Origin: Sternotherus odoratus
Taxonomy: Eukaryota; Chordata; Testudines; Kinosternidae
Direction: 5' to 3'
NCBI GenBank assembly: GCA_032164245.1
Contig: JAVMKO010000003.1
Coordinates: 44,208,890 to 44,272,889 of the forward strand
Length of the DNA: 64,000 bases
Shown: piece after piece, positions 1 to 11,789 of the stretch
How positions within the stretch are numbered: position 1 is the first letter of the stretch
How the letters are laid out: each line of letters begins with the position of its first letter
Translations under genes and position numbers: made by a program
Notes under the pieces: generated by a model
Database searches by the model: none
What the model saw: only the letters and a program-made list of their open reading frames with translations
Told to the model about the DNA's origin: nothing

Positions 1-562
1 AGGCACAACAGATCAAGTATGGGCAACTTTAAGGTAGTAGCTGACTACAGAATCTGCTAACCCCTTTTGGTGGGCAATATAGAATTTTTTTGTTAATTTG
101 AGTCAGTCTGCTGCAGGGTACTGGTGTTAATAAAGCTGTTGCTGCCTTGCACCAATCTGCATCCCCATCAGTATAGGCTCTGACTTCTCCACACACCACC
201 CAGTTATTTGTCTCTGCACTGGCTGATTGTTTGGGAGCTGAGAGCCAGTCAAGTTCTGATCAGACCTCCTCATTCTGGGAAGCGGTAGGGCTCTACTGCA
301 CTAATTGGGAGGAAGTAACCGGTGCCAGGTGGCATAGGATAGGGCCAGAGCCTGTCAGTAGAGGGCCTGATGCATAATGGAGCCTGTGTCCGTGGGAGAG
401 CAGAGTGGTTGGAGCCTGTTCCCATGGGAGAGCACTCTGGTCAAATTTGGCTTGGCTGTGGCCCCACAGCGCACCCCACATCATGTCAGCAGGGCTCTGT
501 CATTGTCACCGGGTTCTGGTTTCTACCTCACCACAGGTGCTGACTCCATGTGTGCTCTAGAG
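1..562. other. Intronic sequence, no feature recognised
   Basis: No splice-bounded coding segment or recognisable repeat terminus was found. Open frames here are short and start and stop at random. Confidence 0.5.
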
Positions 563-780
563 CAGTGGGTCTCAAACTTATGTTTACGGCGATCCCTTTT
601 TTCCTGAGCAGCACGGCGGTGCGACCCCTTGTATGTCCACCGAAAAGCCGCCGAATGAGTTACTTCCGCATTTGGCAGCTATTTTCGGTGGACATTCCGA
701 GCGCTCCTGAAATAGCTTGGCATGTCCACTGAAAAGCCGCTGAAAGCTTTTTAGTTTTGCCTGTCAGAAGAGGAGTTTTA
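563..780 (+). mobile_element. hAT-like DNA transposon fragment (one end)
   Basis: The sequence begins CAGTGGGTCTCAAACTTA, the style of terminal inverted repeat seen in Charlie/hAT elements, and is followed by a GCGACCCC block common in such elements. No matching right end was found, so the copy is truncated or decayed and the right boundary is approximate. Confidence 0.5.
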
Positions 781-1959
781 ATCAGTCATGTCTAAAACAG
801 AACAAACACATCTCCTGTCCCTACTTTAAGTAAGGTTCTGTGCCCCAGTTGTCACCTGTATAGGATGAATAGGGGAGTGCGTTCTCTTTTTTTTTTGACC
901 GGCAGAACAACAACAAATGAGGCTTTCCAGGTCTCTGATATGCTTCACATATGCACGTGTCAAACTTGGAAAAAAAATCTGGAGAGCATTCCTTTTGGGT
1001 TACACAAGGTTTCACTTGGAGTGATTTAAACATGCAGCTCTATTTTATCAGGGCTCATGGCCCTAACTATCCCTGGTTCCTTCCAGAAGTGATGACTTGT
1101 TGCAAACGTGATGACAAGTGCTGCTGTGCTCTGGCTGTATTTAAGATGACTTTCTTTCCTTGTCTTGTACGTTTCTTAAATCAGCCTTTTCCATGGGATA
1201 TGTCTGTTAACTTTTGACTGGTTAAAGTCAGACCCAAAGCATGTCTAAGCCACTTCTGAGGCCAGTCCCAGCTGTTTCCTCCTGCCTGACTCCTGCTGTC
1301 CTTTCCCTTGGCCTAGATGACAGCTAAACAAAATATGCCTGTTTTTTTTTTTTATTCTCCTCCAACAAAGAGCCAAGTTGTTTTCCTCCTCTGTATGCGA
1401 GTAAGGGAATGGAATAAATACCTGATCCCTCTCTAGAGTAATAGGGAAGTACTGCTCAAGATGAAGCAGCGAGGAGCAGAGTGAAGTCATGAAAAGCATT
1501 GGATGCCTCCTCCAGGAGAAGTACTGATGTAGCTGCTGTACATTTGAAGGTGTATTGCTGAGATGTAAATCACTTGGGGTGGCTGGGAACTGAACTGAAT
1601 ATGTGGTGAGCGCTGAGGTACAGAAAAGATGAGGATTGATAGAGAGCAGAAGAGACTGAATTAGTTGGGTTTAGAAGCAAAATGAGAAGTTGTGAATTTG
1701 GTAATGGTAGGGAGAATTGATTTGGAGCAAATAGAGCTTTGAGTCAGCTGGCTGAATGGTAACTGAGTAGGAAGATAAACCGAAGTTGTGTGGAGCTGAA
1801 TAGTGAGTGAACTCATTCAGTTGTTTGTGCATAGAAAAATATTTGTGAAATGTTGGTGTGCCCAGGAGTGTTGGAGTGCATAACCAAGCTGGTGATCATT
1901 TTAATGGTATGCTGGTATTTTTTTTTATATAATTTTGGAAAGCTAACTTCATTACCAGT
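781..1959. other. Intronic sequence, no feature recognised
   Basis: A/T-rich sequence with short poly-T tracts near 890 and 1340. Nothing reads as an exon and no transposon ends were recognised. Confidence 0.45.
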
Positions 1960-2092
1960 AAAGAAAACGAGGAATATTTGTGGCACCTTAGAGAGTAACC
2001 AGTTTATTTCAGCATAAACTTTCATGGGTTAAGGTGCCACAAGTATTCCTCATTTTCTTTACGGATACAGACTAACACGGCTGCTATTCTTA
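1960..2092 (+). mobile_element. Penelope-like foldback remnant
   Basis: Two inverted arms meet near 2031. The left arm reads AGGAATATTTGTGGCACC and the right arm reads GGTGCCACAAGTATTCCT. The right arm continues into a tail with GACTAACACGGCTGC, the same tail family as at 14102 and related to the foldback at 20847. The segment between them that would carry the hammerhead-like core is partly lost: only the GAAA side (TTTC on + near 2021) of the left arm remains. Confidence 0.55.
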
Positions 2093-2806
2093 AACCATTC
2101 ATTACAAGTATTAATTTAGGTTGCTTTTGATGTTTTTCTGATTTATCTTCAGTTCCAGACCATTGTGGGGCTACTTCTAGCTGTGTGTGTGGGCTTCCAA
2201 CTTTTATAAGCTCCCTTAGTTGTTTGAATCCTGGCTGATCCACAACAATAGATCTGTACTGATATCTCAACTATCATATCTTACCCTGAAACACAGTTTA
2301 AAGGGGGTGTGTTATGGAACAATAAAACGTTCTCTGTAGTCTTATGCATGGAGAGTGAAATAGTTAGGCTATCAGAAAGTTTTGATTACAAAATCATTAC
2401 GGCCTTATGCTTTATCTTTCACTCTTAGCACATTGTAGGGAATATGTCCCAAAGTGTGTTTGAGCCTGGATAATTTTTATTTGGTCAAATGCTAAATGAA
2501 GATTATTATTAATAAAAAAAACAAAGCTGCTTGAGCATTCCTAGGTGAAAGGGCACTGGAGTTGGCTATGCACTCACTATAAGCTTAGCCTCCCTCCCAC
2601 ACTTTTTTCCTTCTCATGCCTATTGTCACATCAAATGAGTGGAAATGTGTGAAAGAGGATATTGATGATGGACCTTTATATTTAGCAAAGTGAGAATTGG
2701 CTTTATTCCATTAGATGGAAGTCTGTTGCCAATTCCTTTTCACATGTCCTGAAGAGACCATCTGTTTGTGGTCATCAACGGATTTTGCAAGAAAACGTCT
2801 ACTATG
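2093..2806. other. Intronic sequence, no feature recognised
   Basis: No exon or repeat boundary recognised before the 8-bp target duplication of the next hAT element. Confidence 0.4.
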
Positions 2807-3342
2807 GTCTGGAGCAGGGCTCTCCAAACTATGGCCCGCGGGCCAGATATGGCCCGCTAGCTTGATTTATCTGGCCCACCAGCTGAGCAGCAGGCCAGCT
2901 GAGCAAGCACCTGGAAAAACCTTCCTGCCTACCTGCAGGAGCAAAGGAGGGGGCGTGGTAGTGGTGGGAGGAGCAAAGCTGGGCTGTCATAACAGCCGGG
3001 GTGGGGAGGAGCAAAGGGGGTGGGTCACTCTGAGCAGGCACGTGGGGACCGTGGGAGTTGCTGTCGGCAGCCGGAAGAGCAAAGGGGTGAGTGTCCCTGC
3101 GGGGCAGCCCCAGGAGGAAAAGGAAGGGATGGTGGCAGTTGGAGGAGCAAAGGGGGGGTAGGGGGGAAGTTTCAGCTGGGCTGGAGGAGCAGAGGAGGGG
3201 GTTGCAGCATGAGGCTGGACTGGAGGAGCAAAGGGGGGGGGGTTGCAGCACCTGGCTGGGCTGGAGGAGCAAGGGGGGGGGAGGTTGCAGCACGTGGCTG
3301 GGCTGTTGCATTATCAGATTGCTGACCTGTGGCAGCTCTAGA

Positions 3343-4620
3343 GATCATAACATAAGAACATAAGAACGGCCATACTGGGTCAGACCAAAGGTCCATCTAG
3401 CCCAGCATCCTGTCTACCGACAGTGGCCAATGCCAGGTGCCCCGGAGTGAGTGAACCTAACAGGTATGATCGAGAGCGATCTCTCTCCTGCCATCCATCA
3501 CCCCCCTCTGACAGACAGAGGCTAGGGACACCATTCATTACCCATCCCGGCTAATAGCCATTTATGGACTTAGCCTCCATGAATTTATCCAGCTCTCTTT
3601 TAAACCCTGTTATAGTCCTAGCCTTCACAGCCTCCTCAGGTAAGGAGTTCCACTGGTTGACTGTGCGCTGTGTGAAGAAGAACTTCCTTTTATTTGTTTT
3701 AAACCTGCTGCACGCCAATTTCATTGAGTGGCCCCTAGTTCTTCTATTTTGGGAACAAGTAAATAACTTTTCCTTATTTACTTCCTCCACACCACTCATA
3801 ATTTTATATACCTCTATCATATCCCCCCTTAGTCTCCTCTTTTCCAAGCTAAAAAGTCCTAGCCTCTTGAATCTCTCTTCATATGGGACCCGTTCCAAAC
3901 CCCTAATCATTTTAGTTGCCCTTCTCTGAACCTTTTCTAGTGCCAGTATATCCTTTTTGAGATGAGGAGACCACATTTGTACGCAGTATTCAAGATGTGG
4001 GCGCACCATGGATTTGTATAAGGGCAATAAGATATTCTCCGACTTATTCTCTATCCCTTTTTTAATGATTCCTAACATCCTGTTTGCTTTTTTGACTGCC
4101 GCTGCACACTGCGTGGATGCCTTCAGAGAACTATCCACAATGACTCCCATGTCTTTTTCCTGATTGGTTGTAGCTAAATTAGCCCCCATCATATTGTATG
4201 TATAGTTGGGATTATTTTTTCCAATGTGCATTACTTTACATTTATCCACATTAAATTTCATTTGCCATTTTGTTGCCCAATCACTTAGTTTAGTGAGATC
4301 GTTTTGAAGTTCTTCACAGTCTGCTTTGGTCCTTACTACTTTGAGCAGTTTAGTATCATCTGCAAACTTTGCCACATCACTGTTTACCCCTTCCTCCAAA
4401 TCATTTATAAATAAGTTGAATAGGATCGGTCCCAGGACTGACCCTTGGGGAACACCACTAGTTACCCCTCTCCATTCTGAAAAAGTTCCATTTATTCCTA
4501 CCCTTTGTTCCCTGTCTTTTAACCAGTTTTCAATCCATGAGAAGATCTTCCCTCTTATCCCATGGCAGCTTAATTTACGTAAGAGCCTTTGGTGAGGGAC
4601 CTTGTCAAAGGCTTTCTGAT
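3343..4620 (-). mobile_element. CR1 LINE, 5'-truncated, reverse orientation
   Basis: The 3' end lies at 3343 with the octamer repeat ATAAGAAC (read on +), typical of CR1 tails. The reverse strand carries the C-terminal half of the reverse transcriptase. The break at about 4620 is an ordinary LINE 5' truncation, after which the host hAT sequence resumes. Few disruptions make this one of the younger insertions in the window, and it post-dates the hAT element it sits in. Confidence 0.93.
3551..4618 (-). pseudogene. CR1 reverse transcriptase, C-terminal part
   Basis: An uninterrupted frame of about 355 codons reads from the CR1 5' break to a stop at 3551. It starts inside the RT palm with QKAFDKVPH and continues through SGVPQGSVLGPILFN (the motif before the catalytic site) and the catalytic FADDTKLL. 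It then reaches the thumb and the conserved CR1 C-terminus ([41 protein letters not shown]). The endonuclease and N-terminal RT parts are absent because of 5' truncation, so it cannot act alone. No frameshift or stop was found in the remaining portion. Confidence 0.92.
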
Positions 4621-4631
4621 CCTTGTCCCCT

Positions 4632-5895
4632 GCTGCTCAGTGGCTGTGCAAGGGGGGGGGGGGGAGGACGGGCTGTGCAGGGGGAGTGGGGCAGCATGTT
4701 GGGTTCCACGTGGAGCCCTACACGCTGAACAGTGTCATGGTAAGGGGGGGGGCTTGAAGGGGTTTCTGGAGGGGGAGTCATGGGACAGAGATGGGGGGGG
4801 TTGGAGGGGGGCAGTCAGAGGACTGTTAGGGGGTAGTAGGTTTCTGGGGCGTTATTAGGGTGTGTGTGGGTCCTCAGGAGGGTGCAGTAAAGGGACAAGG
4901 AGCAGGGGGGCTTAGGATGTGTGCTCCTGAAGGGGCAGTCAGGGGATGAAGAGCAGGGGGCTTAGGAGCTGGGCTCCTGGGGTGCAGTTGGGGGCAGGGG
5001 TCCCAGGAGTGGGCAGTCAGGGGGCAAGGGGGGGTTGGATGTTCTGAGGGGGTTGGGAAGTGGGAGGGAATGGGTGAGGTGAGGCGGGTGAGGTGAGGCT
5101 GGGGCAGGGCTAAAGTCGTGTCTCTTCTCTTCCCCCCCCCCCCCCCGTTCTCTTTTTTTGATTGCTGAAATATGGTGGGGCTGGGTTGCAGGAGCAAAGG
5201 GGGGGGGGGTCGCAGCAGTGTCTGGGTTAAAAAAAATGGGTTAAAAATAATTGGGATTTTGCTCCCCCTGACGGGGGGAGAGTGGGAGCAGAGGGAGGGG
5301 TCGTCATTTTTCTCTCTTACCCCCACCTCCACTTAGTGTGGTAGGAAGCATGTGAGCTCCCTGCTAGTGTCCCCAGCCAGCAGGAACCTGGGGACGGGCA
5401 CCCTCTCCCTCTTCGGAAGTCACTGCCAGGAAGGGGGAGCTGATATTTTGAATTTGGCGTGGCAAGGCTTGCGCCCCAGTGCTCTGGTAGGCTCAGCCTG
5501 CTGGTGGAGCAAAGGGATTTGATGGCGTAGCTTGCCCACCGGTCCTTCCTGGAGTTTGGGAATGGGACTGTGAAATAACACTGAGGGTCCAGCAGTGCCG
5601 GTGCTAACTCAGGGGCCCCTGAACCTGGGCTCCAGGTGCACCGTCCGCAGGCCCAAGGGGATGGGGTGCTGAAGGCTCCAGGGTTGCAGCAAAGGGCCAT
5701 GGATTTCAGAGGGCGGGTGAGGATGTGGCAGAGAGCACAAGTCAGAGAGAGCAGTGGAGGAGCAAAGTGTGTGTGTGTGTGTGGGGGGGGGGGGGGGTTT
5801 GCGGCAGCTGCCAGAGGAGCGAGCGACCAATAATGGGAACCTGGAGCTTCTCTTACCAAAGTACAGTACTTTTGTGTGTGTGTGGGGGGGGGGGG
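4632..5895. repeat. G-rich degenerate tandem repeats and homopolymers inside the hAT element
   Basis: Blocks built around GGGGCAGTCAGGGG and CAAGGAGCAGGGGG recur with irregular spacing, with homopolymer runs (C-run near 5145, G-runs near 5785 and 5885) and a short GT tract near 5768. The same vocabulary fills the hAT at 21438-22103. Long open frames here are by-products of skewed composition. Confidence 0.7.
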
Positions 5896-6156
5896 GCATT
5901 TTCAATGATGAAATATGTTAAATCCAGCTACAGATCAACCTTGTCTGTTGAACATTTACAATCAATTTTGATGATCAGGAACACTAATTTTGAATCACAG
6001 CTAAATGAAATATTGTCAGAAAAACATCAGGACCATTTATATCACTAATCCTAAAATAATATTTCTTTATTTTTGAATGTTTATTTGTATGTCACAAATT
6101 TGTGAGTTTAGAAATAATAGAAAAATGTGAAATGATTTTTGATGTATTGACAACTA

Positions 6157-6293
6157 CCGTGTTTCCCTGAAAATAAGACAGTGTCTTATATTAATTTTTG
6201 CTCCCAAAATTGCATTACATTGTATTACAGCGAGAGGCAAAACTGGAAGTACGTCTTATTTTCGGGGGATGTCTTACTTTCGGGGAAACAGGG
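6157..6293. mobile_element. 137-bp TA-flanked MITE (Tc1/mariner-like)
   Basis: The left end CCGTGTTTCCCTGAAAATAA and the right end (reverse complement) CCCTGTTTCCCCGAAAGTAA form terminal inverted repeats. The element is flanked by TA on both sides (6155-6156 and 6294-6295). It is non-coding and inserted in the larger hAT element. Confidence 0.8.
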
Positions 6294-6519
6294 TATTTTG
6301 TATGATTTCACAGTACCTGTATTGATTATACAGCTACTTTTATACCTTATTTAGAATTTAATCTAACACTGACACAGTAGTGGTATTTTATCAATTTTGC
6401 ATATATTTTGCATATATTTGCAGACATTAAATTTTCTGCAGTCACTTCTGCCCACGAAGCCCCTTCAAAAATCCAGTATGGCCCTCTGCTCATAAAGTTT
6501 GGAGACCCCTGGTCTGGAA

Positions 6520-7619
6520 TCTTCTTCTATAACTTCAGATTGAGATCCTAATTTATTGGTCCATGATGAATTAATTAAGCCAGCATGCTGAAATCTGTAT
6601 TTGGACAAAGGTGATTCCTGAGGCAGGGCAAGAAGACCCTGAACCCTGCAAGAGACTCTCTGCAGAAGGAGGTGGGGGTCTCTCTCACCAAAATGACACC
6701 TGAAGTTGTATCCTGCTCTCTTTGGTGGATAGACCATTTTGGGAAGGAGAGAGAGACTAACCATCAGCAAGGCCGTGCCTGAAGTCTATATACAGCTAAA
6801 AATAAAAAATAGACTAATCACCTCCCTGCATGTAAAGTGAGTTCGTTATTTGTAACATCAGAACTATAGTAGAGCTCCAAGATTTCACTCCCAGGTCAAT
6901 TATACAATTAGTAAGAAGTTATTTTTGGTTAAAAGCATATATTCCAATACTGCCAAGTACCTGATTTTAGGATACTTTCTCTCAGATGCAGAAATGATCA
7001 GAAAGATGTAGACACTGCATTATTGTGGTAGGGGGAATAAGCGAAGTAAATAGGGTTTATCGCAGCTTGTATGTTCAGACAAACCTAAGATGGAACGTCA
7101 AAATGGGAAGCTATGAAGAAATCTTTCTGAGTTCACTACTTTAAGGCAAAGGCAAGAGTTTCAGCTGCTGCTTTTAGTAAACTAGACTTAGTTCAATTGA
7201 TTAGATTAAAAGAGAGGAATTCTTCCTTAACTTTCCTGTGAAGTATTTAAATCTTGTTTTAACCTTATAAATTGATGTAATTGCTCACTGTGGTAATTGA
7301 TGAGCCAGAGAAATTAACCATTAATCAAATTTCAGTTGTAATGTTAATTTGATCATTGTATTATATTTTATTAATTTAGGGAAATCAGAAGTAGTTGGTG
7401 ATATTTGCTTAACTTTGTATTTATTTGCTTATTCTTTTAATAAATCCATAAAAGCATACTAGTTCCTCTCTGAAAACGTCTTCAGTTTAGGAAAACATCC
7501 TGTTTAGAGGCCACCCTCATGGCCACGTTGAGCTCATTAGGGTCCTTAACACCACTCTTTGTGGATTCTTTCCACACAGTCTAGAGCAGAGTCCCCTTCT
7601 GCTCTAAAGTTTGCTAGGG
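6520..7619. other. Intronic sequence, no feature recognised
   Basis: A/T-rich from 6800 onward. Nothing recognised as coding or as a repeat end. Confidence 0.4.
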
Positions 7620-7932
7620 CAGGAGTCTCAACATTTTTCTTTGAGGCCCCCTCAAATATGCTATAAAAATGACATGGTCCACCTGTGTCACAATAACTGG
7701 TTTTCCACATCTATAAGCAATGTCTGGCGTTAAGGGGTAGCAAGCAGGGCAGTTGTCCAGGGCCCCATGTCACAGGGGACACCGTGAAGTTAAGTTTCTC
7801 AGGCTTTTGCTTCAGCGCCAGATGACAGGGCTCAGGGCCTCACACTCGACTCCTTGCAGTGAGACTTCTTTTTCTGCCCTGGGCCCCAGCAAGTCTAACA
7901 CTGGCCCGGGAAGCCCATGGAGAACCGCTTTG
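7620..7932 (+). mobile_element. hAT-like MITE remnant
   Basis: The left end CAGGAGTCTCAAC and a right end near GAGAACCGCTTTG resemble the CAGNGGTTCTCAACC-type inverted repeats of short hAT elements. The interior contains AGGCCCCCTCAAATATGCTA and a GGGCCCCAGCAAGTCTAACA block, which look like shared family sequence. No clear 8-bp duplication was found, so the boundaries are approximate. Confidence 0.55.
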
Positions 7933-8603
7933 CACAGGAAGAGCAGCTTTGTACCTATTAATTACAGCAGCAGCTCCATTTATCTGAGGAATATCAGTGT
8001 GATTAATTTGTATTTCCGACTTCACCACAGTCATCTTCACCTTATGAAGCTGTAGCTCCATCAACACTCCCTGATGATTATAAACCTTCAGGAGCTTCTA
8101 AGAAATCCCCACTGAAACAGTAGGAAATCCGTTAGAAGTTGCAAGTGAGAAATCTTGCCATTTGTTGGACATATTACCCACCTCATTACCTGATAGACAG
8201 GCACTGACAGTTAATGAGCTTTCTAGAGTCTGCTCAGCTGTTAGTGCAAACCCCTGCCATCATTTGTGCAACATCTGAAAAGATGAGATACTAGGTAATC
8301 CACTGGGGATTTGAATATTTTTATATGTAGCTGGATCCTTTGTTGCAGTGGCCCAAGAGGAAACTAAGCAACAAAGTTATAAATCTACCCCAAAAAACAG
8401 AGCCACAGTTATTTTATTCTGTAGGCAGACCAAGTTATTTAGCCAGTTTACAAATGAGTCTCAAATTATCAATCTTTTTTCAAAATAGGATTCCTCTGCT
8501 GGCACAGAGGGCTCTGAATTTCTTGATAAAGTGCCACAAGAATTGAGACAAGAACTGCAGTCTTAATGAGGGATAATCTCTAGGATACCCCTTTAAGCAA
8601 CTA

Positions 8604-8905
8604 CAGTACACTCTCGATTATCCAGGATTGGATTAACCAGGATGTGGATTAACCAGGATGTAAAAAAAAAAAAAAAATACACATCTCACAGGGCCGGCTC
8701 TGGCTTTGCTGCTGCCCCAAGCACACACACAAAAAACCCCTACCAGGGTGCAAGGCAGCCAGTGAACCAACCCCCTTCCCCTGGCGCAGGATAGCTGGTG
8801 AATCAACTCCCTCATCCTATATTTCCTATGGATGGTGATTATCCAGGATTTTATTAACCAGAATTATTTTTTTCCCTATCATCCTGGATAATCGAGAGTC
8901 TACTG
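8604..8905. mobile_element. TcMar-Tigger/pogo-like MITE
   Basis: The left end CAGTACACTCTCGATTATCC and the right end (reverse complement) CAGTAGACTCTCGATTATCC match at 24 of 25 positions over the full repeat. TA flanks both sides (8602-8603 and 8906-8907). CTCTCGATTATCC-type ends are typical of pogo/Tigger elements. The interior holds an A-run at about 8662 and a fragment beginning CAGGGCCGGCTCTGGC that resembles the end of another hAT repeat. No transposase is present. Confidence 0.85.
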
Positions 8906-8907
8906 TA

Positions 8908-10535
8908 TAGATGTATCTGGTACTGCAGAATCTTTGATGGCGACTACTGTAATGAGACTTTCTCCTTGGCTTTGATTATCTGGTATTCCACTCATGAAAT
9001 ATAAAATATTACAGAGAAACTTGCCTTTTGAAGGAACGGACCTTTTTAGCTCAAAATCAGAAGACACCGTACACTTCCCTGTTAAACTTTAAGATTGCTA
9101 GGTATTTATCTCCAAGAGAAGAATACAGACCCCCCGAAGCAAGACAACCCTCTCTTTTTTACCATACCAAAGACCTACAGATTATTCAAGAAAGGAACAG
9201 TGTTTACATAAGAGACTTTCATCTGCTTTTTCTGCTTCCTACTTTTTGTGATGTATTCCGCAGAATGCCTATTTGAATACTGAGCCAAGGGAGAAATAAA
9301 ATTGTGAAATCTACAAGATGAAACAAATCGGGGGGGGGGGGGTGTCTGTTTATGAACAAAGACCAATTATTTGTCTGGTATAGCTCTTGGAGCAAAGAGA
9401 CGCATGGGTTAGGGTAAGCAAGCTGATAGTGTATTTATCTCATGAAAAGCGGATCAGTGTCAGCCTGGCTATAGAGCATTGCAAGGGTTTGGGTGTGCAA
9501 TATTTGACAAGACATTAGATTATCTTGTTTATTGCGTCTTAGGCTCTAGAATGCCTCAGAACTGGGTCCTCCTGGGAAGCATCGGATTCCTACAGGCAAC
9601 ACCATAGGAGTGCATTAAATCAGCAAGCAAGAAGGAATGCCCTCCCAGCTCTTACCAGCGAAAGCAAGAAAACTTGTGATCTGGTACATCCAAATACCTT
9701 GCTGCAGAGAAGAATATGAAAGGAGACTTGCTCAGTCAGAGGTCTTGGGATTAACAGAAGTGGTCCATGAAATTAATGGTGGACAGGACACTATTTAAGA
9801 GATGGAACCAACTTTATAATTATACCTCTTTTGCATGTGATATTTTGGTTGGATGAAAAGTACAGAGACAAAAGCTCTCTAAGATTTTTCTGCTGGACTT
9901 CAACCAGCATCTTCTAAATGCCTTTCTTCTCACTCCCCTGCCATCCAGATTCAGAAGGAAGGTCAGGTTGGGAAGAGCTAGTATTGTACTAATATCTTCA
10001 AAGTGGTATCATCAGTACTGGTGTCCAGATCTCTTCTAGCTGGCCAGGATGGTACTATATCTGTTGCTTCTGTGCCTAGACTGTGTCTCAACAGCAGTGA
10101 AAGGTTTGGCTTCTTAACACAAACATTCCACTTTGTAGCATGGAGTATAACCTGCTGACTGTGTGGACAGTTTCTGCTCTTAGTGCAGGAAAGGGTTCAC
10201 CCTAAGACACTAAACAAAAATGGAAACTGCTTTCTATCTGGTCCAGTGATAAAGGAATCTCATTCCATCTTGAGATGGTTTCTCTGCAGTCCTAAAATAT
10301 ATTTTACACCTTAAGTCTCAGGACGTAATCTTAGCTTCCTTAACTGTGCATATGGCAGCAATATATACTCCTTACAGTTACACTAAAGACAAGCCTGCTT
10401 CATACCTAGGGTCCTACCAAGTACCATTTTCCTAATTTTACAGTTTCAAATAATTAAATCTTAAATTTCATGGTGGTGTAACAAAGCATGAATGGGTTTA
10501 AAGTGGCAGAATATAAACATGTAAAGTCCTTAAAT
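8908..10535. other. Intronic sequence, G homopolymer only
   Basis: No coding segment was found. An 11-base G-run lies near 9330. No transposon ends recognised. Confidence 0.4.
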
Positions 10536-10801
10536 CGGCATTTCTCAAATTGGGAGTTCTGACCTAAAAAGGGGGTTGCAAGGCTATTGTGTGGGATGTG
10601 TGTCATGGTATTGTCATCCTTGCTTCTGCACTGTCTTCAGAACTGGGCTGCCAGAGAGCAGTGGTGGCTGGCCAGGCACCCAGCTCTGAAGGCAGTGCTG
10701 CCACAGCAGTAGTGCAGAAGTAAGGGTGGCAATACACCAGACCATGCCATGCTTGCTTGCAGTCCCTTGTGGGTCAGAACCCCCAGTTTAAATAAATGCT
10801 G
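10536..10801. mobile_element. Short DNA transposon (MITE) with degenerate inverted ends
   Basis: The left end reads CGGCATTTCTCAAATTGGGA and continues with GTTCTGACC. The right end in reverse complement reads CAGCATTTATTTAAACTGGG and continues with GGTTCTGACCC. The similarity extends about 30 bp with several mismatches. The style fits hAT/Charlie MITEs. No target duplication is visible. Confidence 0.6.
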
Positions 10802-11789
10802 TGTACTTTTTGTATACTTTTACCCTGTAGACTTCATAACAGAGACCAGATTTCACAGTCCATAACATGTTTTTCACGGCTGTGAATTTGGTAGGGTCCT
10901 ATTCATACCCTAGACTAGAGCAGAGATTCTGTGCATGTGTGCGCACACATCCATTATCTTCAGTTCATGCCCTCAGTTGCACCTGCATAAACCCAATTAA
11001 TGTATAGTCTCATATTGATGTATAGCTGCTGATCTGATTTATGACATGCAGAACAAGCTTGATTCGCAGAACCTAGGCTGAGTTTTCAGAGCTAGAAATT
11101 GGTAAATAAAAAGATTTTTCCCTAATGGAAAAAAATTGATACAGATGTCAATAAGACCCAATGACTATGGAACCTTAAATTGCCATTTTACAATGTCACT
11201 TTTCCGAATAGAACTGTTCTTAATAGTGAATAAACAGTAACCATGTTGCCAAACTGTAAAATTGTAATTTAAAGTATTGTAAAACCATTTTTATGTATTT
11301 CTTGCTGGTGTGGCATTTTAGGATTTACGGTTCAGTATGTAAACTTATTTCTCTTTCACAATTTTTTTAATTGCCTTAATATTTAACACTATTTTTTTTT
11401 CTTTTCTTCATTGTCTGAATTTATTGTATTTTTCTGCCAGGTAAATTTTGCTTTAATATTTGTTCAAGTATGGATTTTTTTTTGAAGCATTTGTTTCATA
11501 GTACAAACAATTGATTTTTTTCTGTGATCAAATTTTAATGCATGGTATAACTCAGATAATACCAAGAAATCTTTAAAAACATCAGCGTCCGTTGTCATTT
11601 GCTAGAGAAAAAGGGAGGCCTTCCCCCCCCTCCATTTTTTAAACAAAAGAATGCTCTAGGTAAAGCTAAAAAGGGGGAAAAGAGAGGTGACATCATGGTT
11701 CACTTGAGACTACCAAATTTAGGAAGCGGGGTTGGGGGTCGGAGGGCTGGAAGTGGCACTTGGGGAGCTGCGAGGGAACCAAACATATC
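10802..11789. other. Intronic sequence, A/T-rich, no feature recognised
   Basis: Poly-T tracts and A/T-rich sequence only. No exon or transposon boundary identified. Confidence 0.4.

Larger units (their letters stand above)
2815..6511. mobile_element. hAT DNA transposon, non-autonomous, with nested insertions
   Basis: The left end starts CAGGGCTCTCCAAACT and the right end finishes AGTTTGGAGACCCCTG, forming imperfect terminal inverted repeats. Flanking 8-mers GTCTGGAG (2807-2814) and GTCTGGAA (6512-6519) agree at 7 of 8 positions, the size expected for a hAT target duplication. The interior is G-rich, degenerate and non-coding. A CR1 LINE (3343-4620) and a small TA-flanked MITE (6157-6293) have inserted into it, so the element itself is about 2.3 kb. 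It is related to the elements at 21438 and 40750 by its ends or interior. Confidence 0.85.

Noticed and set aside
2715..3325. Overlapping open frames of 90-160 codons
   Set aside because: They cross the hAT left end and its G-rich repeats, in several frames and on both strands.
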